From Bacteroidales bacterium (GTDB lineage Bacteria > Bacteroidota > Bacteroidia > Bacteroidales > Marinifilaceae), in contig SUWY01000004.1 in assembly GCA_015061245.1 (NCBI GenBank), positions 1-64,000 on the forward strand: a stretch of DNA of 64,000 nucleotides, written 5' to 3'. The notes under the pieces are model-generated. The model did no database searches, was not told the origin of the DNA, and worked only from the letters and a program-made list of their open reading frames with translations. The position numbers were made by a program, and so were the translations under genes. The first letter of the stretch is position 1, and the number at the start of each line of letters is the position of its first letter. This document shows, piece by piece, positions 32,423 to 41,315 of this stretch.

Positions 32423-35263
32423 ATGGAGACATTTTTAGGGTTGGTTGCCAAAGATTTATTGGCGAGGGTTCAAAGTTTTGAAAGATTGGTGATGGTCTTT
32501 CCCAATAAGCGTGCTTCACTCTTTATGACCGAGGAGTTGATGAAGTTGGCAGAGCGCCCAATCTGGATGCCGGAGATTGTAACAATCGATGAGTTTGTAG
32601 ATAGACATACGAATCTTCTTCGTGTGGACGAGGTTGAGTGTGTTGTTAAGCTTTATAAGATTTTCAGACGCTTTGAGCCCGAACTGGAGTTGGGCGAGTT
32701 TTACTATTGGGGTAAAATGCTTTTGGCCGATTTCGATGATGTAGATAAATATCTGGTCAATGCCAAAGATCTGTTTGGAAATGTCGATATGTATAGGGCG
32801 ATGGATGATACCTCGCTCACCTATTTGGATAGTGAACAGAGAGCTCTTCTTCAACGTTTTTTTGACATTGTTGCAGAAAGCAAGAGTAGTGAAACCCGGG
32901 AGTTTGGTGATTTGTGGAACAATATCAGTACGGTATATTCCGAGTTTAAGTCTTTGTTACGTTCAGAGGGTAAGGCCTATGCCGGAATGGCTCAGCGCAC
33001 CTTTGTGGAACAGGAGTTGTGGCCTGAAGTTGAGCATATCGCCTTCGTTGGTTTCAATGCCTTGAATAGGTGTGAAAAGAGTATCTTTAAACACTATGAT
33101 AATAATGGCGAGGCTATATTCTATTGGGATTATGATACGCTCTATTTGGAAAATCCCTACCATGAGGCGGGATACTATATGCGTGATAATCTGAAGAGTT
33201 TTCCAAATGCTTTAGGAGCAGAACATTTTAACCGTTTGAATCGTGAAAATGATTTGAAGATTACGGTTATTGATGTTCCGAATGTAATATCGCAGACAAA
33301 GTTGTTGCCGGAACTTTTAAGTGCCGATTCAGGTCGTGAAACTGCTGTGATTTTGTGCGATGAGGCTTTGATGATTCCGGCAAAGAACTCGTTCCCTGCC
33401 GAGATTGAGAGTATCAATATAACAATGGGTTTTCCTGCGAAGAGCAGTAGTGTGGTTTCCCTTATTGAGCAGCTATATGCGTTGATTGTATATGGAGTGG
33501 GGCAGGATTCAATCTACTATAAGCCGGTTGTAGCGCTATTGCAACATCCTCTTGTGTGTGGTGCTAATCGTGAGGAGTGTATGGCTCTTATTGCTAAAAT
33601 CAATAATGAGAATCTTTATAGAGTTCCATTAGAGCTATTTGGATTTAACCAACTCTGTTCTACAATCTTTTCGGGAGTAAAGGGGAGTGTTGCCGAGTGG
33701 TTGAAGAGTATTTTACAACTTTTGTTGCTTGAGCCCTCGCTTAAAGAGAGAGAGTTGGATAGAGAGGTGCTTTTTAAACTTTATACCTACATTCAACGAC
33801 TTGACAATCTGTTTGTGCAAGAGGGGATTGCGGAACAGGTTATGGAGGATTCAAAGTTCTACATGTCGCTTCTGAACAAAATGTTGGGCTATGTTTCAAT
33901 ACCGTTTTCAGGACAGCCGTTGCAGGGCGTACAGTTGATGGGAATGATGGAGAGCCGTATGCTTGATTTCGAGAATGTTATTCTTATGTCTATGAACGAG
34001 GGCATAATGCCGAAGGGTGGAGTGGCACCATCGTTTATTCCTGTTAGTTTCCGCCGAGCATTCGGAATGCCTGTTCCGGAACATCAGGATGCCATGTTTG
34101 CGTACTATTTCTATCGCCTGTTGCAACGGACAAAACATGCGACAATGCTGTATGTATCGGGTAAAGGAAATGGAATGGGTTCGGAGATGAGCCGCTTTAT
34201 TCTGCAGTTGAGATATGAGTCTAAAATTCCTATTGAGTGGAAATCTCTACAAAACAGATTGCAGGTTGCCGATAAGAGTGTTCCCGAGGTGATGCGAAGC
34301 CCCGATATGTTGGATAAACTGAAGAGCAGGTATCGTACTCCGGAAAGGGGAATGTTGTCGCCCTCGGCAATTTCAAGCTATATTTTGTGTCCGTTGAGCT
34401 TCTTCCGACAATATATACTTGGTTTGAAAGAGCCTGATAGCGTGGGCGATGAGCTTGATGCAAGAACAATAGGAAATTATCTGCATAATGCCGCTGAAAT
34501 TGTCTATACGCATTTGAATAAGGTTGCAAAGGGAGGCTTTATTCAGAAGAGTATGATTGATGATGTGTTAAATGACACTTTATACATAGAGAATGTAATG
34601 GAGCAGGCCTACTGTAATGTGATGAATCCACATGGGGGAGTTGTCAATGCAGCAGATGGACTCAATTCCGGTATGAATCTGATTGCCAAAATAACAGTTG
34701 AGCGCTATTTACGTGATATTTTAAGATATGACCGTGACAAGGTATCTCCGTTTAAGATTGTAAAGCTTGAGGAGAGGGTAATGATGCCATTTACCTTGGG
34801 CGATGGCTCAATTATATACATAGGTGGAATTGTGGACCGTATTGACCAGTTGCTCGATGGCACATATAGAGTTATAGATTATAAGACCGGTTCTGACAAG
34901 CGAATATTCGAGAGTCTTGATTCGCTCTTTGAAGTTGGAGGAGAGAAACATGAAAAGGTACCTTTCCAAACAATGCTCTATGCCATGGCCTATATGAAAC
35001 AGGCAGGATTGGAACATGCAGCATTGGTACCGGGAGTATATCTTTTGCGTGAAATGACTGATAGTAGTGTGGAGTTTGATTATCGCTTTTCGATGGGTGC
35101 TGAGTTGATTGAAAGTTTCACTCAGCCTCTGCGTGATATGTTTATGGCTAAGCTAAAAACGGTTGTGCAGGATATCTATCGCGAGGAGGGCAAAGTAGGG
35201 GTTTCCGATAACCAGTGTAGTTGTAAATATTGTCTTTTTAAGGCTCTTTGTGGTGTTGAATAA
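32423..35263 (+). CDS. AddB-like PD-(D/E)XK nuclease
   Basis: The 946-residue protein has an inactive-helicase-like N-terminal body (VFPNKRASLFMTEELMKLA, GFNALNRCEKSIFKHY, LMGMMESRMLDFENVILMSMNEG). A C-terminal PD-(D/E)XK nuclease begins with LSPSAISSYILCPLSFF and carries YRVIDYKTG with the catalytic Asp and Lys. The Cys in ILCPLSFF and the three in CSCKYCLFKALC can hold the 4Fe-4S cluster of AddB-type nucleases. It probably acts in double-strand-break end resection with an AddA/UvrD-like partner, of which none is seen in the window. The start is the ATG after the TATCTTTG promoter. Confidence 0.85.
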   Translation: METFLGLVAKDLLARVQSFERLVMVFPNKRASLFMTEELMKLAERPIWMPEIVTIDEFVDRHTNLLRVDEVECVVKLYKIFRRFEPELELGEFYYWGKMLLADFDDVDKYLVNAKDLFGNVDMYRAMDDTSLTYLDSEQRALLQRFFDIVAESKSSETREFGDLWNNISTVYSEFKSLLRSEGKAYAGMAQRTFVEQELWPEVEHIAFVGFNALNRCEKSIFKHYDNNGEAIFYWDYDTLYLENPYHEAGYYMRDNLKSFPNALGAEHFNRLNRENDLKITVIDVPNVISQTKLLPELLSADSGRETAVILCDEALMIPAKNSFPAEIESINITMGFPAKSSSVVSLIEQLYALIVYGVGQDSIYYKPVVALLQHPLVCGANREECMALIAKINNENLYRVPLELFGFNQLCSTIFSGVKGSVAEWLKSILQLLLLEPSLKERELDREVLFKLYTYIQRLDNLFVQEGIAEQVMEDSKFYMSLLNKMLGYVSIPFSGQPLQGVQLMGMMESRMLDFENVILMSMNEGIMPKGGVAPSFIPVSFRRAFGMPVPEHQDAMFAYYFYRLLQRTKHATMLYVSGKGNGMGSEMSRFILQLRYESKIPIEWKSLQNRLQVADKSVPEVMRSPDMLDKLKSRYRTPERGMLSPSAISSYILCPLSFFRQYILGLKEPDSVGDELDARTIGNYLHNAAEIVYTHLNKVAKGGFIQKSMIDDVLNDTLYIENVMEQAYCNVMNPHGGVVNAADGLNSGMNLIAKITVERYLRDILRYDRDKVSPFKIVKLEERVMMPFTLGDGSIIYIGGIVDRIDQLLDGTYRVIDYKTGSDKRIFESLDSLFEVGGEKHEKVPFQTMLYAMAYMKQAGLEHAALVPGVYLLREMTDSSVEFDYRFSMGAELIESFTQPLRDMFMAKLKTVVQDIYREEGKVGVSDNQCSCKYCLFKALCGVE

Positions 35264-35281
35264 TAAATATTGTAATTACTA

Positions 35282-35311
35282 TTGTAATATTGAATTAAAA
35301 GTGTAATTTTG
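35282..35311 (+). promoter_or_regulatory. Promoter of the DUF2795 gene
   Basis: TTG (35282-35284), 19 bases, TAATTTTG (35304-35311): a full consensus match 45 bases before the ATG. Confidence 0.65.
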
Positions 35312-35356
35312 CGCCCGCAAAAAAACAGAGTGTTAATGATTTAAAAGAGCAAATAT

Positions 35357-35578
35357 ATGTATTGGACACTGGAATTGGCTTCGTATTTGGAGGATGCTCC
35401 ATGGCCTGCAAGCAAGGATGAGTTGATTGATTATGCAAGCCGTAGTGGTGCACCACTAGAGGTTATTGAGAATCTAATGGATATTGAAGATGATGAGGAG
35501 ATTTACGAGAGTATCGAGGATCTATGGCCCGATTACCCAAGTAAAGACGATTTCTTCTTCAACGAGGATGAGTATTAA
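35357..35578 (+). CDS. DUF2795 small protein
   Basis: This 73-residue acidic protein has the DUF2795 pattern: MYWTLELASYLEDAPWPASKDELIDYA, then a helix and an Asp/Glu-rich tail with DLWPDYPSKDDFFF. It is common and highly conserved in Bacteroidales, always short; its function is not known. It has its own strong promoter and its own terminator, so it is a single-gene unit and probably well expressed. Confidence 0.88.
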   Translation: MYWTLELASYLEDAPWPASKDELIDYASRSGAPLEVIENLMDIEDDEEIYESIEDLWPDYPSKDDFFFNEDEY

Positions 35579-35583
35579 AAGAG

Positions 35584-35617
35584 AGTGGCAAAAGTTTCAA
35601 CGCTTTTGCCACTTTTT
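35584..35617 (+). terminator. Intrinsic terminator of the DUF2795 gene
   Basis: AGTGGCAAAAG (35584-35594) pairs perfectly with CTTTTGCCACT (35603-35613), followed by a T-run. A textbook intrinsic terminator six bases after the stop. Confidence 0.92.
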
Positions 35618-35724
35618 GTATTGTTTACTCTCTGTAGACATCCATGGTGAGTAGAATGGCATGAATCGGAGAGTGGAAATAGTTTTTTTTATATGACAGC
35701 GTGTAAAGATTTAACTATTTTGTC

Positions 35725-35732
35725 TATCTTTG
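35725..35732 (+). promoter_or_regulatory. -7 box upstream of the secreted unknown
   Basis: TATCTTTG matches TAnnTTTG, 36 bases before the ATG at 35769. The expected TTG element is not clear, so strength may be low or regulated. Confidence 0.45.
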
Positions 35733-35768
35733 GAGTTGTAAATTTTAACAAATTAAATTGTGAGAGAT

Positions 35769-36269
35769 ATGAAAAAGCTATTTGCGTTAGCCGTTGTGGC
35801 ATTGGTTTCTGTGGTGTATTCATATGCACAGGAGTGGCAGCCATACTATGTAATTGAGGAGGTTGGACAAGAGGAGACAGCGATGTATTGGTTCCAGATT
35901 GATTGGAAAAACAAGCTATTTTTCCTAGATTCTGATAGTGAGGATGAGACTAAAGGTGTGATGAAGAATTATAAGGAGAGTGGCACAAAAAAGAGTTTTG
36001 ATGTTTACTATGCGGTTGGAAGTGGTTATGAGAATGAAATGCTTTGCTCTATTGTCTTTGATAAAGAGGAGGGTGAGGATAAATATAGTATAACCCGTAC
36101 TATGGAGGGATCTACACATAAGCAAAAATTCATTGTTTCAACAAAGAAACCTATTGATGCTTCTAACCCTGAAGATGTGTTAAAGGGAGGCGGTTCTCCT
36201 AAGGATGCAATAAAGGATGGTGTCAATAAAGCTTTGAATAAGATTAATGTTTTCAAGAAGAAAAAGTAG
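35769..36269 (+). CDS. Secreted protein of unknown function
   Basis: This is a 166-residue protein with a signal peptide (MKKLFALAVVALVSVVYSYAQ, cut after the final A or Q). The mature part opens EWQPYYVIEE and seems beta-rich up to KKPIDASNPEDVLKGG. It ends in a very basic tail (NKALNKINVFKKKK). No family is recognised. I take the ATG at 35769; a GTG three codons earlier is in frame. It stands alone between a promoter and a strong terminator. Confidence 0.7.
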   Translation: MKKLFALAVVALVSVVYSYAQEWQPYYVIEEVGQEETAMYWFQIDWKNKLFFLDSDSEDETKGVMKNYKESGTKKSFDVYYAVGSGYENEMLCSIVFDKEEGEDKYSITRTMEGSTHKQKFIVSTKKPIDASNPEDVLKGGGSPKDAIKDGVNKALNKINVFKKKK

Positions 36270-36284
36270 TAATATTGTGGTAAG

Positions 36285-36313
36285 GGCCGGCAAGTGTTGC
36301 CGGCCTTGCTGTT
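36285..36313 (+). terminator. Strong GC hairpin terminator
   Basis: GGCCGGCAA (36285-36293) and TTGCCGGCC (36297-36305) pair perfectly with a three-base loop, then a T-rich stretch. It ends the secreted-unknown transcript. It also rules out the TTG at 36294 as a sensible start for the GNAT gene. Confidence 0.85.
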
Positions 36314-36320
36314 TGTTTTG

Positions 36321-36848
36321 ATGATGGGTGAAGAGATTGTTATAAAGCAGGTAGGAGTAGAGGCAATTCCTGTTATACGTAAGTTGGCTGATATTGCTTT
36401 TAGAGAGACCTATAAGACAATTCTTTCGGCTGAGCAGATTGAATACATGATGAAGTGGATGTATTCGGAGCAGAGTTTGAATAGGCAGATTATCGATGAA
36501 CAAAACTCATTTTTTATTGCTGAGCTGAATGGTAGAGAGATTGGTTATGCGGCGGTAAGGCCTGATTTTGAGACCTCGTCTGAGAAGATGAAGGTATACC
36601 ATTTAGAGAAGATATATCTTTTGCCTGAGGTGCAGGGTAGAGGTGTTGGTGCAAGGTTGATTAATCACGTTTGTCAATTTGTTAAGAATCTTTCTGACGC
36701 TGATTGCGTAATAGAGTTAAATGTTAATCGCAATAACGGAGCAAAAGAGTTCTATGAAAAGATGGGATTTTTTGTTGCGAGCGAGGGCGATTTTCCAATC
36801 GGTAACGGCTTTTTTATGAACGATTATATCATGAGGAAAGAGTTGTAA
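36321..36848 (+). CDS. GNAT family N-acetyltransferase
   Basis: This acetyl-CoA-dependent transferase shows the GNAT core: FFIAELNGREIGYAAV, then the acetyl-CoA-binding motif LEKIYLLPEVQGRGVGARL with the QxxGxG/A signature, and finally LNVNRNNGAKEFYEKMGF. The length of about 176 residues is normal. Start at ATG 36321 or 36324. The substrate could be a small amine or a protein N-terminus and is not predictable. No promoter box is obvious; readthrough from the terminator is possible. Confidence 0.85.
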   Translation: MMGEEIVIKQVGVEAIPVIRKLADIAFRETYKTILSAEQIEYMMKWMYSEQSLNRQIIDEQNSFFIAELNGREIGYAAVRPDFETSSEKMKVYHLEKIYLLPEVQGRGVGARLINHVCQFVKNLSDADCVIELNVNRNNGAKEFYEKMGFFVASEGDFPIGNGFFMNDYIMRKEL

Positions 36849-36873
36849 TTGAAACAAAATATAGTTACCTTTG
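36843..36873 (+). promoter_or_regulatory. Promoter of the Na/Ca exchanger gene
   Basis: TTG (36843-36845), 20 bases, TACCTTTG (36866-36873). The TTG lies in the last codon and stop of the GNAT gene. Confidence 0.6.
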
Positions 36874-36900
36874 CATGTTATTTTAAAAATTATAATAATT

Positions 36901-37851
36901 ATGGAATATCTGTTTTTGGTAATAGGAATTCTGCTTATTCTATGGGGTGCAGATCGTTTGACTGAGGGAGCTTCGTCGGTGGCAAAGAAGTTCAATATCT
37001 CTGATATGGTTATTGGATTGACTGTTGTGGCATTTGGAACGTCAATGCCTGAGTTTGTAGTGTCACTCTTTTCTGCTTTTCAAGGAAGTTCGGAAATTGC
37101 TATAGGTAATGTTGTTGGTAGTAATATTTTCAATTCTCTGTTAATTGTTGGTTGTACAGCAGCAATTTTTCCTATTGTTGTTCAAAAGAGGACTTTAAAA
37201 CGAGATATTCCTTTTAGTGTGTTGGCTGCATTTGTTTTGCTTGTTATGTGTAGCGGAACAATTCTCGATGGAGATGAGCAGAACATTATTACACGTTCAA
37301 ATGGAATTGTGTTGTTATGTTTCTTTGCAATATTTATGGTATACACTTTTGCAACTGCCAAAGATATTGATGCAACAGAGGATAGTGCAAAAGTGGTTGT
37401 ATTGCCAATGTGGAAAAGTGTTGTATATATTGTTTGTGGTTTGTTGGCTTTGATCTTTGGAGGTCGTCTATTTGTAAACGGTGCAACGGATATTGCAAGA
37501 GCATGGGGTGTTAGCGAGTCTGTGATTGGCTTGACTGTTGTGGCATGTGGAACATCGTTACCTGAGTTGGCAACCTCGGTTGTGGCTGCTTATAAGAAGA
37601 ATGCTGCAATGGCTGTTGGTAATGTTTTGGGTAGCAACTTGTTCAATATATTTTTCATTTTGGGAACAAGTGCAACAATTTCACCGCTTGCTATGGGCGG
37701 TATTACTCAGATTGATATGTATGTGTTGTTTGCCTCTGCTCTGTTTATTTGGGCTGTTTGTTATGGTGACTACAAGGTGCGCCGCTCTGAGGGGATAGTT
37801 ATGGCGCTATTGTATGTAGCTTATACCGTTTACCTCATTTTGAATGCTTAG
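36901..37851 (+). CDS. Sodium/calcium exchanger family protein (YrbG-like)
   Basis: This CaCA-superfamily inner-membrane antiporter has two homologous halves of about five hydrophobic segments each. Each half bears the alpha-repeat motif: VIGLTVVAFGTSMPEFVVS with GNVVGSNIFN, and VIGLTVVACGTSLPELATS with GNVLGSNLFN. The Glu in each PE and the SN in each GSN are the ion ligands. It exports Ca against Na or K gradients. The length of 316 residues from the ATG at 36901 is typical. An intrinsic terminator follows. Confidence 0.93.
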   Translation: MEYLFLVIGILLILWGADRLTEGASSVAKKFNISDMVIGLTVVAFGTSMPEFVVSLFSAFQGSSEIAIGNVVGSNIFNSLLIVGCTAAIFPIVVQKRTLKRDIPFSVLAAFVLLVMCSGTILDGDEQNIITRSNGIVLLCFFAIFMVYTFATAKDIDATEDSAKVVVLPMWKSVVYIVCGLLALIFGGRLFVNGATDIARAWGVSESVIGLTVVACGTSLPELATSVVAAYKKNAAMAVGNVLGSNLFNIFFILGTSATISPLAMGGITQIDMYVLFASALFIWAVCYGDYKVRRSEGIVMALLYVAYTVYLILNA

Positions 37852-37883
37852 ATTTTTAGGTGAGAGGTGAAAGGTGAGAGGTG

Positions 37884-37924
37884 AAAAAACGGTTGAATTT
37901 GTTTCAAATTCAACCGTTTTTTTT
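37884..37924. terminator. Intrinsic terminator after the exchanger
   Basis: AACGGTTGAATTT and AAATTCAACCGTT form a perfect stem extended by A/T pairs, with the loop GTTTC and T8 after. The A-run before the stem makes it usable from the other strand as well. Confidence 0.92.
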
Positions 37925-38073
37925 ATTCCTAATTTCTAATTAACTCCTAATTCGCAAACACTTCGTGTTTCCGCAAAATCGGCGGCGCCTCAGCATAATG
38001 CAAACAAGTGTGCCTTCTGCGTTCGGCTTGCACGATTTTTCCTAATTCCTAATTTCTAATTCCTAATTCCTAA
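37925..38073. repeat. REP-like intergenic element with CTAATTC repeats
   Basis: Degenerate CTAATTCCTAATTTCTAATT arrays at both ends (about 37928-37953 and 38041-38073) flank a GC-richer core of about 85 bases. The core includes the short hairpin AAACACTTCGTGTTT and an imperfect GTGTGCC/GGCTTGCAC pairing. Elements of this type recur between Bacteroidales genes. I see no ORF in it. It runs directly into the stop codon of the methyltransferase gene. Confidence 0.6.
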
Positions 38074-39252
38074 TTATTCAACATATAAAACCAGTCCTTT
38101 AAGGTATTCTCCCTCCGGGTGGTAGATGCTTACAGGGTGGTCGGCAGGTTGGGTTAGCTGGTGTAGGATTTTGATTTTGCGACCGGTGTTTGCTGCAGCA
38201 GTGAATACTGTTTGACGGAACAGGTCGCGAGTCATTACCTGTGAACATGAGAAGGTAAACAGAATACCTCCCGGTTTGATAACTTCGAATCCCTTTTTGT
38301 TTAGTTTCTTATATCCCTGAATAGCGTTGTTCAATACATTCTGATGTTTAGCGAATGCAGGGGGATCCAAAATAATCAAATCATATTTGCCCTTTGATTT
38401 GTTTAGGAATTCAAAGGCCTCCTCTGCGTATGCAGAGTGGCGTGGATCTCCGGGGAAATTGAGCTCTACATTCTTGTTTGCCAACTCTATTGCGCGAGCA
38501 GAGACATCGACCGATGTTACGCTCTTTGCACCACCGCGCATGGCGTAGAATGAGAAGCCTCCTGTGTAGCAGAACATATTAAGAACATCACGTCCTTTGG
38601 CATAGTGCTCAAGTAGGGCACGGTTCTCGCGTTGGTCAACGAAGAAACCTGTTTTTTGTCCCTCTAGCCAATCTACATTGAATTTAAGGCCATTTTCTAA
38701 CGCTACAAAGTTTTCGGCTTTGCCCCACATATATCCATTCTCGGGGGTTATGGCAGCCTTGTAGGGAAGTGTACCCTCTGATTTGTCGTAGATTGCGGTA
38801 AGATGCTCTCCAAGTACAGCAAGCAGGGCCTCTTTGATATTCTCGCGAACCATATACATTCCCACAGAGTGGAACTGTACAACGGCAACACCTCCGTAAT
38901 AATCAATTACCAAGCCGGGTAGGTTGTCGCCCTCGCCATGTACCAATCGGAATACATTGTTATCAGGACGGTTTGCAACGCCTACAGCCATACGCAAGTT
39001 CCAGGCTTGTTGAATGCGCTCGTTCCAGAACTCCTGGTTAATTTCTATATCCTCGAATGTAAGAATTCTTATGGCTATTGAACCAATTTGGTAGTGACCG
39101 GTTGCCAGGTATTTACCATCTGCTCCATAAACCTTTACAATGTCGCCCTCAACTATATCTGAATCTTTGCTCTGTACTGCTCCTGAAAATATCCAGGGGT
39201 GGTAACGAAAAACCGATTTATCTTTGCCTGCTTTAAGTACAATTTTTCCCAT
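38074..39252 (-). CDS. Class I rRNA methyltransferase, RlmI-like
   Basis: This is a SAM-dependent methyltransferase with an N-terminal PUA domain (GKDKSVFRYHPWIFSGAV). A linker (KTGFFVDQRENR) leads to a Rossmann core with LNMFCYTGGFSFYA, DLIILDPPAFAKH and FTFSCSQVM. The layout matches RlmI, which makes m5C in 23S rRNA; the Cys in the SCS motif is the expected catalytic residue. The start is the ATG at 39252, since the upstream in-frame extension crosses the promoter. It is a single gene, divergent from the GH97 gene. Confidence 0.9.
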   Translation of the reverse strand: MGKIVLKAGKDKSVFRYHPWIFSGAVQSKDSDIVEGDIVKVYGADGKYLATGHYQIGSIAIRILTFEDIEINQEFWNERIQQAWNLRMAVGVANRPDNNVFRLVHGEGDNLPGLVIDYYGGVAVVQFHSVGMYMVRENIKEALLAVLGEHLTAIYDKSEGTLPYKAAITPENGYMWGKAENFVALENGLKFNVDWLEGQKTGFFVDQRENRALLEHYAKGRDVLNMFCYTGGFSFYAMRGGAKSVTSVDVSARAIELANKNVELNFPGDPRHSAYAEEAFEFLNKSKGKYDLIILDPPAFAKHQNVLNNAIQGYKKLNKKGFEVIKPGGILFTFSCSQVMTRDLFRQTVFTAAANTGRKIKILHQLTQPADHPVSIYHPEGEYLKGLVLYVE

Positions 39253-39276
39253 CTTATGGCCTCTTAAATTTTTGCG

Positions 39277-39313
39277 CAAAGGTAGTGATTATGTATGAAA
39301 AATGCTATCTTTG
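39277..39313. promoter_or_regulatory. Divergent -7 boxes for rRNA methyltransferase and GH97
   Basis: CAAAGGTA at 39277-39284 is a minus-strand TACCTTTG box for the methyltransferase. TATCTTTG at 39306-39313 faces the GH97 gene, 47 bases before its ATG. Confidence 0.5.
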
Positions 39314-39359
39314 CTTTTTGTAAAATGGAAAATAAACTAATAAGCAAAACAATAGAACT

Positions 39360-41306
39360 ATGAAAAAACTTTTAGTTGCAGTCGCATTGGTTGCAGCCTC
39401 GTTTATGGCAAAGGCCGATGATATAAAGGTTCTTAGCCCTGATGGTAAGTTGCAAGTTACAATTTCCCAGAATGATAAAGGTGGCGTTGTGTACAATGTT
39501 ATGTATGACTCAAAGGTGATTTTGGAGGAGTCACCACTTGGATTGATTACAAATGAGTCTGATTTCAGTAAGGATTTGACACTTGTGCGCAGTAACGAGG
39601 GTAAGGTTGAGAAGAGCTATACAGCCAATAGAATAAAGAGAAGCAATGTTGAGTATAAGGCTAATCAGATAGAGTGCACCTACGAGACCCCTAAAAAGGA
39701 GCGTATGACCATTACCATGCAGGTTAGCAATAACGATATAGCCTTAAAGTATGGATTGTCAATGCTTCCATGGGCGAAACGTTGTATTGTGGAGAAGGAG
39801 TTGACAGGTTTCAACTTCCCTGAGTTTACTACAACATTCTTAACTCCTCAGGCAACCCCAATGATAGGATGGGAGCGTACAAAGCCAAGTTACGAAGAGG
39901 AGTACGTAGCCGATGATAAACTATCTGCGCCCTCAAAGTACGGAGTTGGTTATACATTCCCGGCTCTTTTCCATGTCGGAGAGAATGGTTGGGTTCTATT
40001 GATGGAGAGCGGTGTAAGCAGCCTCTATTGTGGTTCTAAATTGAGCGAGGGTAATGACGAGGGTATCTATACAATTGCTTATCCGGAGCCGGGTGAGAAT
40101 AACGGTGTTGGTTCACACAATCCTGCAATTGCACTTCCTGGTGAGACTCCATGGCGTACAATTACCGTAGGTAGCACATTGGAGCCAATCGTTGAGACAA
40201 CCATCCCTTATGATGTTGTTGATCCATTGTATGAGCCATCGAAGGAGTATCAGTTCGGCCGCGCAACATGGAGTTGGTTGGAGTGGCAGGATGGAAGTAT
40301 CAACTACGATGACCAAAAGACTTTTATAGATTTGGCTGCCGATTTGGATTTCGAATTTGTATTGGTTGATAACTGGTGGAGCAGAAGTATCGGTAAGGAG
40401 AGAATTGCCGAGCTTGCCGAGTATGCCAAAAATAAGGGTGTTGGATTGTGCTTGTGGTACAACTCAAATGGTTATTGGAGCGATGCACCTCAGCATCCAA
40501 AGAATATGATGAATACCTCGATTGTTCGTAAGAAAGAGATGGCATGGATGCAGAGCGTTGGCATTAAGGGAATCAAGGTGGATTTCTTTGGTGGAGACAA
40601 ACAGGAGACAATGCAGCTTTACGAGGATATTCTTTCAGATGCAAACGACTATGGTTTGACAGTTATTTTCCACGGATGTACAATGCCACGAGGATGGGAG
40701 ATTATGTATCCTAACTATGTTGGTAGTGAGGCGGTATTGGCATCAGAGAATTTGATTTTCTATCAGCACTTCAATGATCAGGAGGCTTATAATGCTTGTT
40801 TGCACCCATTTATCCGTAACAGTGTTGGAATTATGGATTTTGGCCCTGTTTTGTTGAATAAGTTCCATAGCAAGAGCAATAAGCAGGGATTCCAAAGAAA
40901 GACAACCGAGACATTCCAGTTGGCAACTGCAGTTTTGTTCCATACACCGGTACAGAACTTTGGTATTACACCAAATAACTTGACCGAGTTCCCGGAGTAT
41001 GTAATTGATTTTATGCGTAAGGTTCCTACAACATGGAATGAGACACAATTCATTGATGGTTATCCCGGTAAATATGTTGTTCTTGCTCGTCAAAGTGGCG
41101 AAAACTGGTATGTGGCAGCTATCAATGCAGAGAAGGAGACAAAGAAAGTTAAGGTACAACTACCTATGTTGGCAGGCCAAAAGGTGGATATGTACTACGA
41201 CAATAAAAAGGACAGAACTCCCCAATTGAAACAAGTAACAGTAAGTAAGAGCGGAGAGATTACATTGGAGATTCAGCCCGATGGTGCAGTAATTCTAAAG
41301 AAGTAA
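39360..41306 (+). CDS. Glycoside hydrolase family 97, retaining alpha-galactosidase type
   Basis: The 648-residue exported enzyme has a signal peptide (cut after AKA, about residue 19). A GH97 N-terminal beta-sandwich, a (beta/alpha)8 catalytic barrel (WSWLEWQDGSINYDD, FVLVDNWW, VGLCLWYN, GIKVDFFGGD) and a C-terminal sandwich follow. The Asp in KVDFF (D408) and the Glu in ASENL (E463) are 55 residues apart, the same spacing as nucleophile and acid/base in the characterised retaining GH97 alpha-galactosidase. So a retaining alpha-galactosidase is more likely than a SusB-type inverting alpha-glucosidase. It probably acts in the periplasm. No SusC/D pair is adjacent. Confidence 0.9.
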   Translation: MKKLLVAVALVAASFMAKADDIKVLSPDGKLQVTISQNDKGGVVYNVMYDSKVILEESPLGLITNESDFSKDLTLVRSNEGKVEKSYTANRIKRSNVEYKANQIECTYETPKKERMTITMQVSNNDIALKYGLSMLPWAKRCIVEKELTGFNFPEFTTTFLTPQATPMIGWERTKPSYEEEYVADDKLSAPSKYGVGYTFPALFHVGENGWVLLMESGVSSLYCGSKLSEGNDEGIYTIAYPEPGENNGVGSHNPAIALPGETPWRTITVGSTLEPIVETTIPYDVVDPLYEPSKEYQFGRATWSWLEWQDGSINYDDQKTFIDLAADLDFEFVLVDNWWSRSIGKERIAELAEYAKNKGVGLCLWYNSNGYWSDAPQHPKNMMNTSIVRKKEMAWMQSVGIKGIKVDFFGGDKQETMQLYEDILSDANDYGLTVIFHGCTMPRGWEIMYPNYVGSEAVLASENLIFYQHFNDQEAYNACLHPFIRNSVGIMDFGPVLLNKFHSKSNKQGFQRKTTETFQLATAVLFHTPVQNFGITPNNLTEFPEYVIDFMRKVPTTWNETQFIDGYPGKYVVLARQSGENWYVAAINAEKETKKVKVQLPMLAGQKVDMYYDNKKDRTPQLKQVTVSKSGEITLEIQPDGAVILKK

Positions 41307-41315
41307 TCAAAAACA

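Noticed and set aside
34404-34419. 16-base match to the MITE terminal repeat (TCCGACAATATATACT) inside the AddB-like gene
   Set aside because: It lies in the conserved coding motif FFRQYILGL, in frame, with no other part of the element beside it; taken as chance.
36294-36320. Upstream TTG start for the GNAT gene
   Set aside because: It falls in the loop of a strong terminator hairpin; the ATG at 36321 fits the family length.
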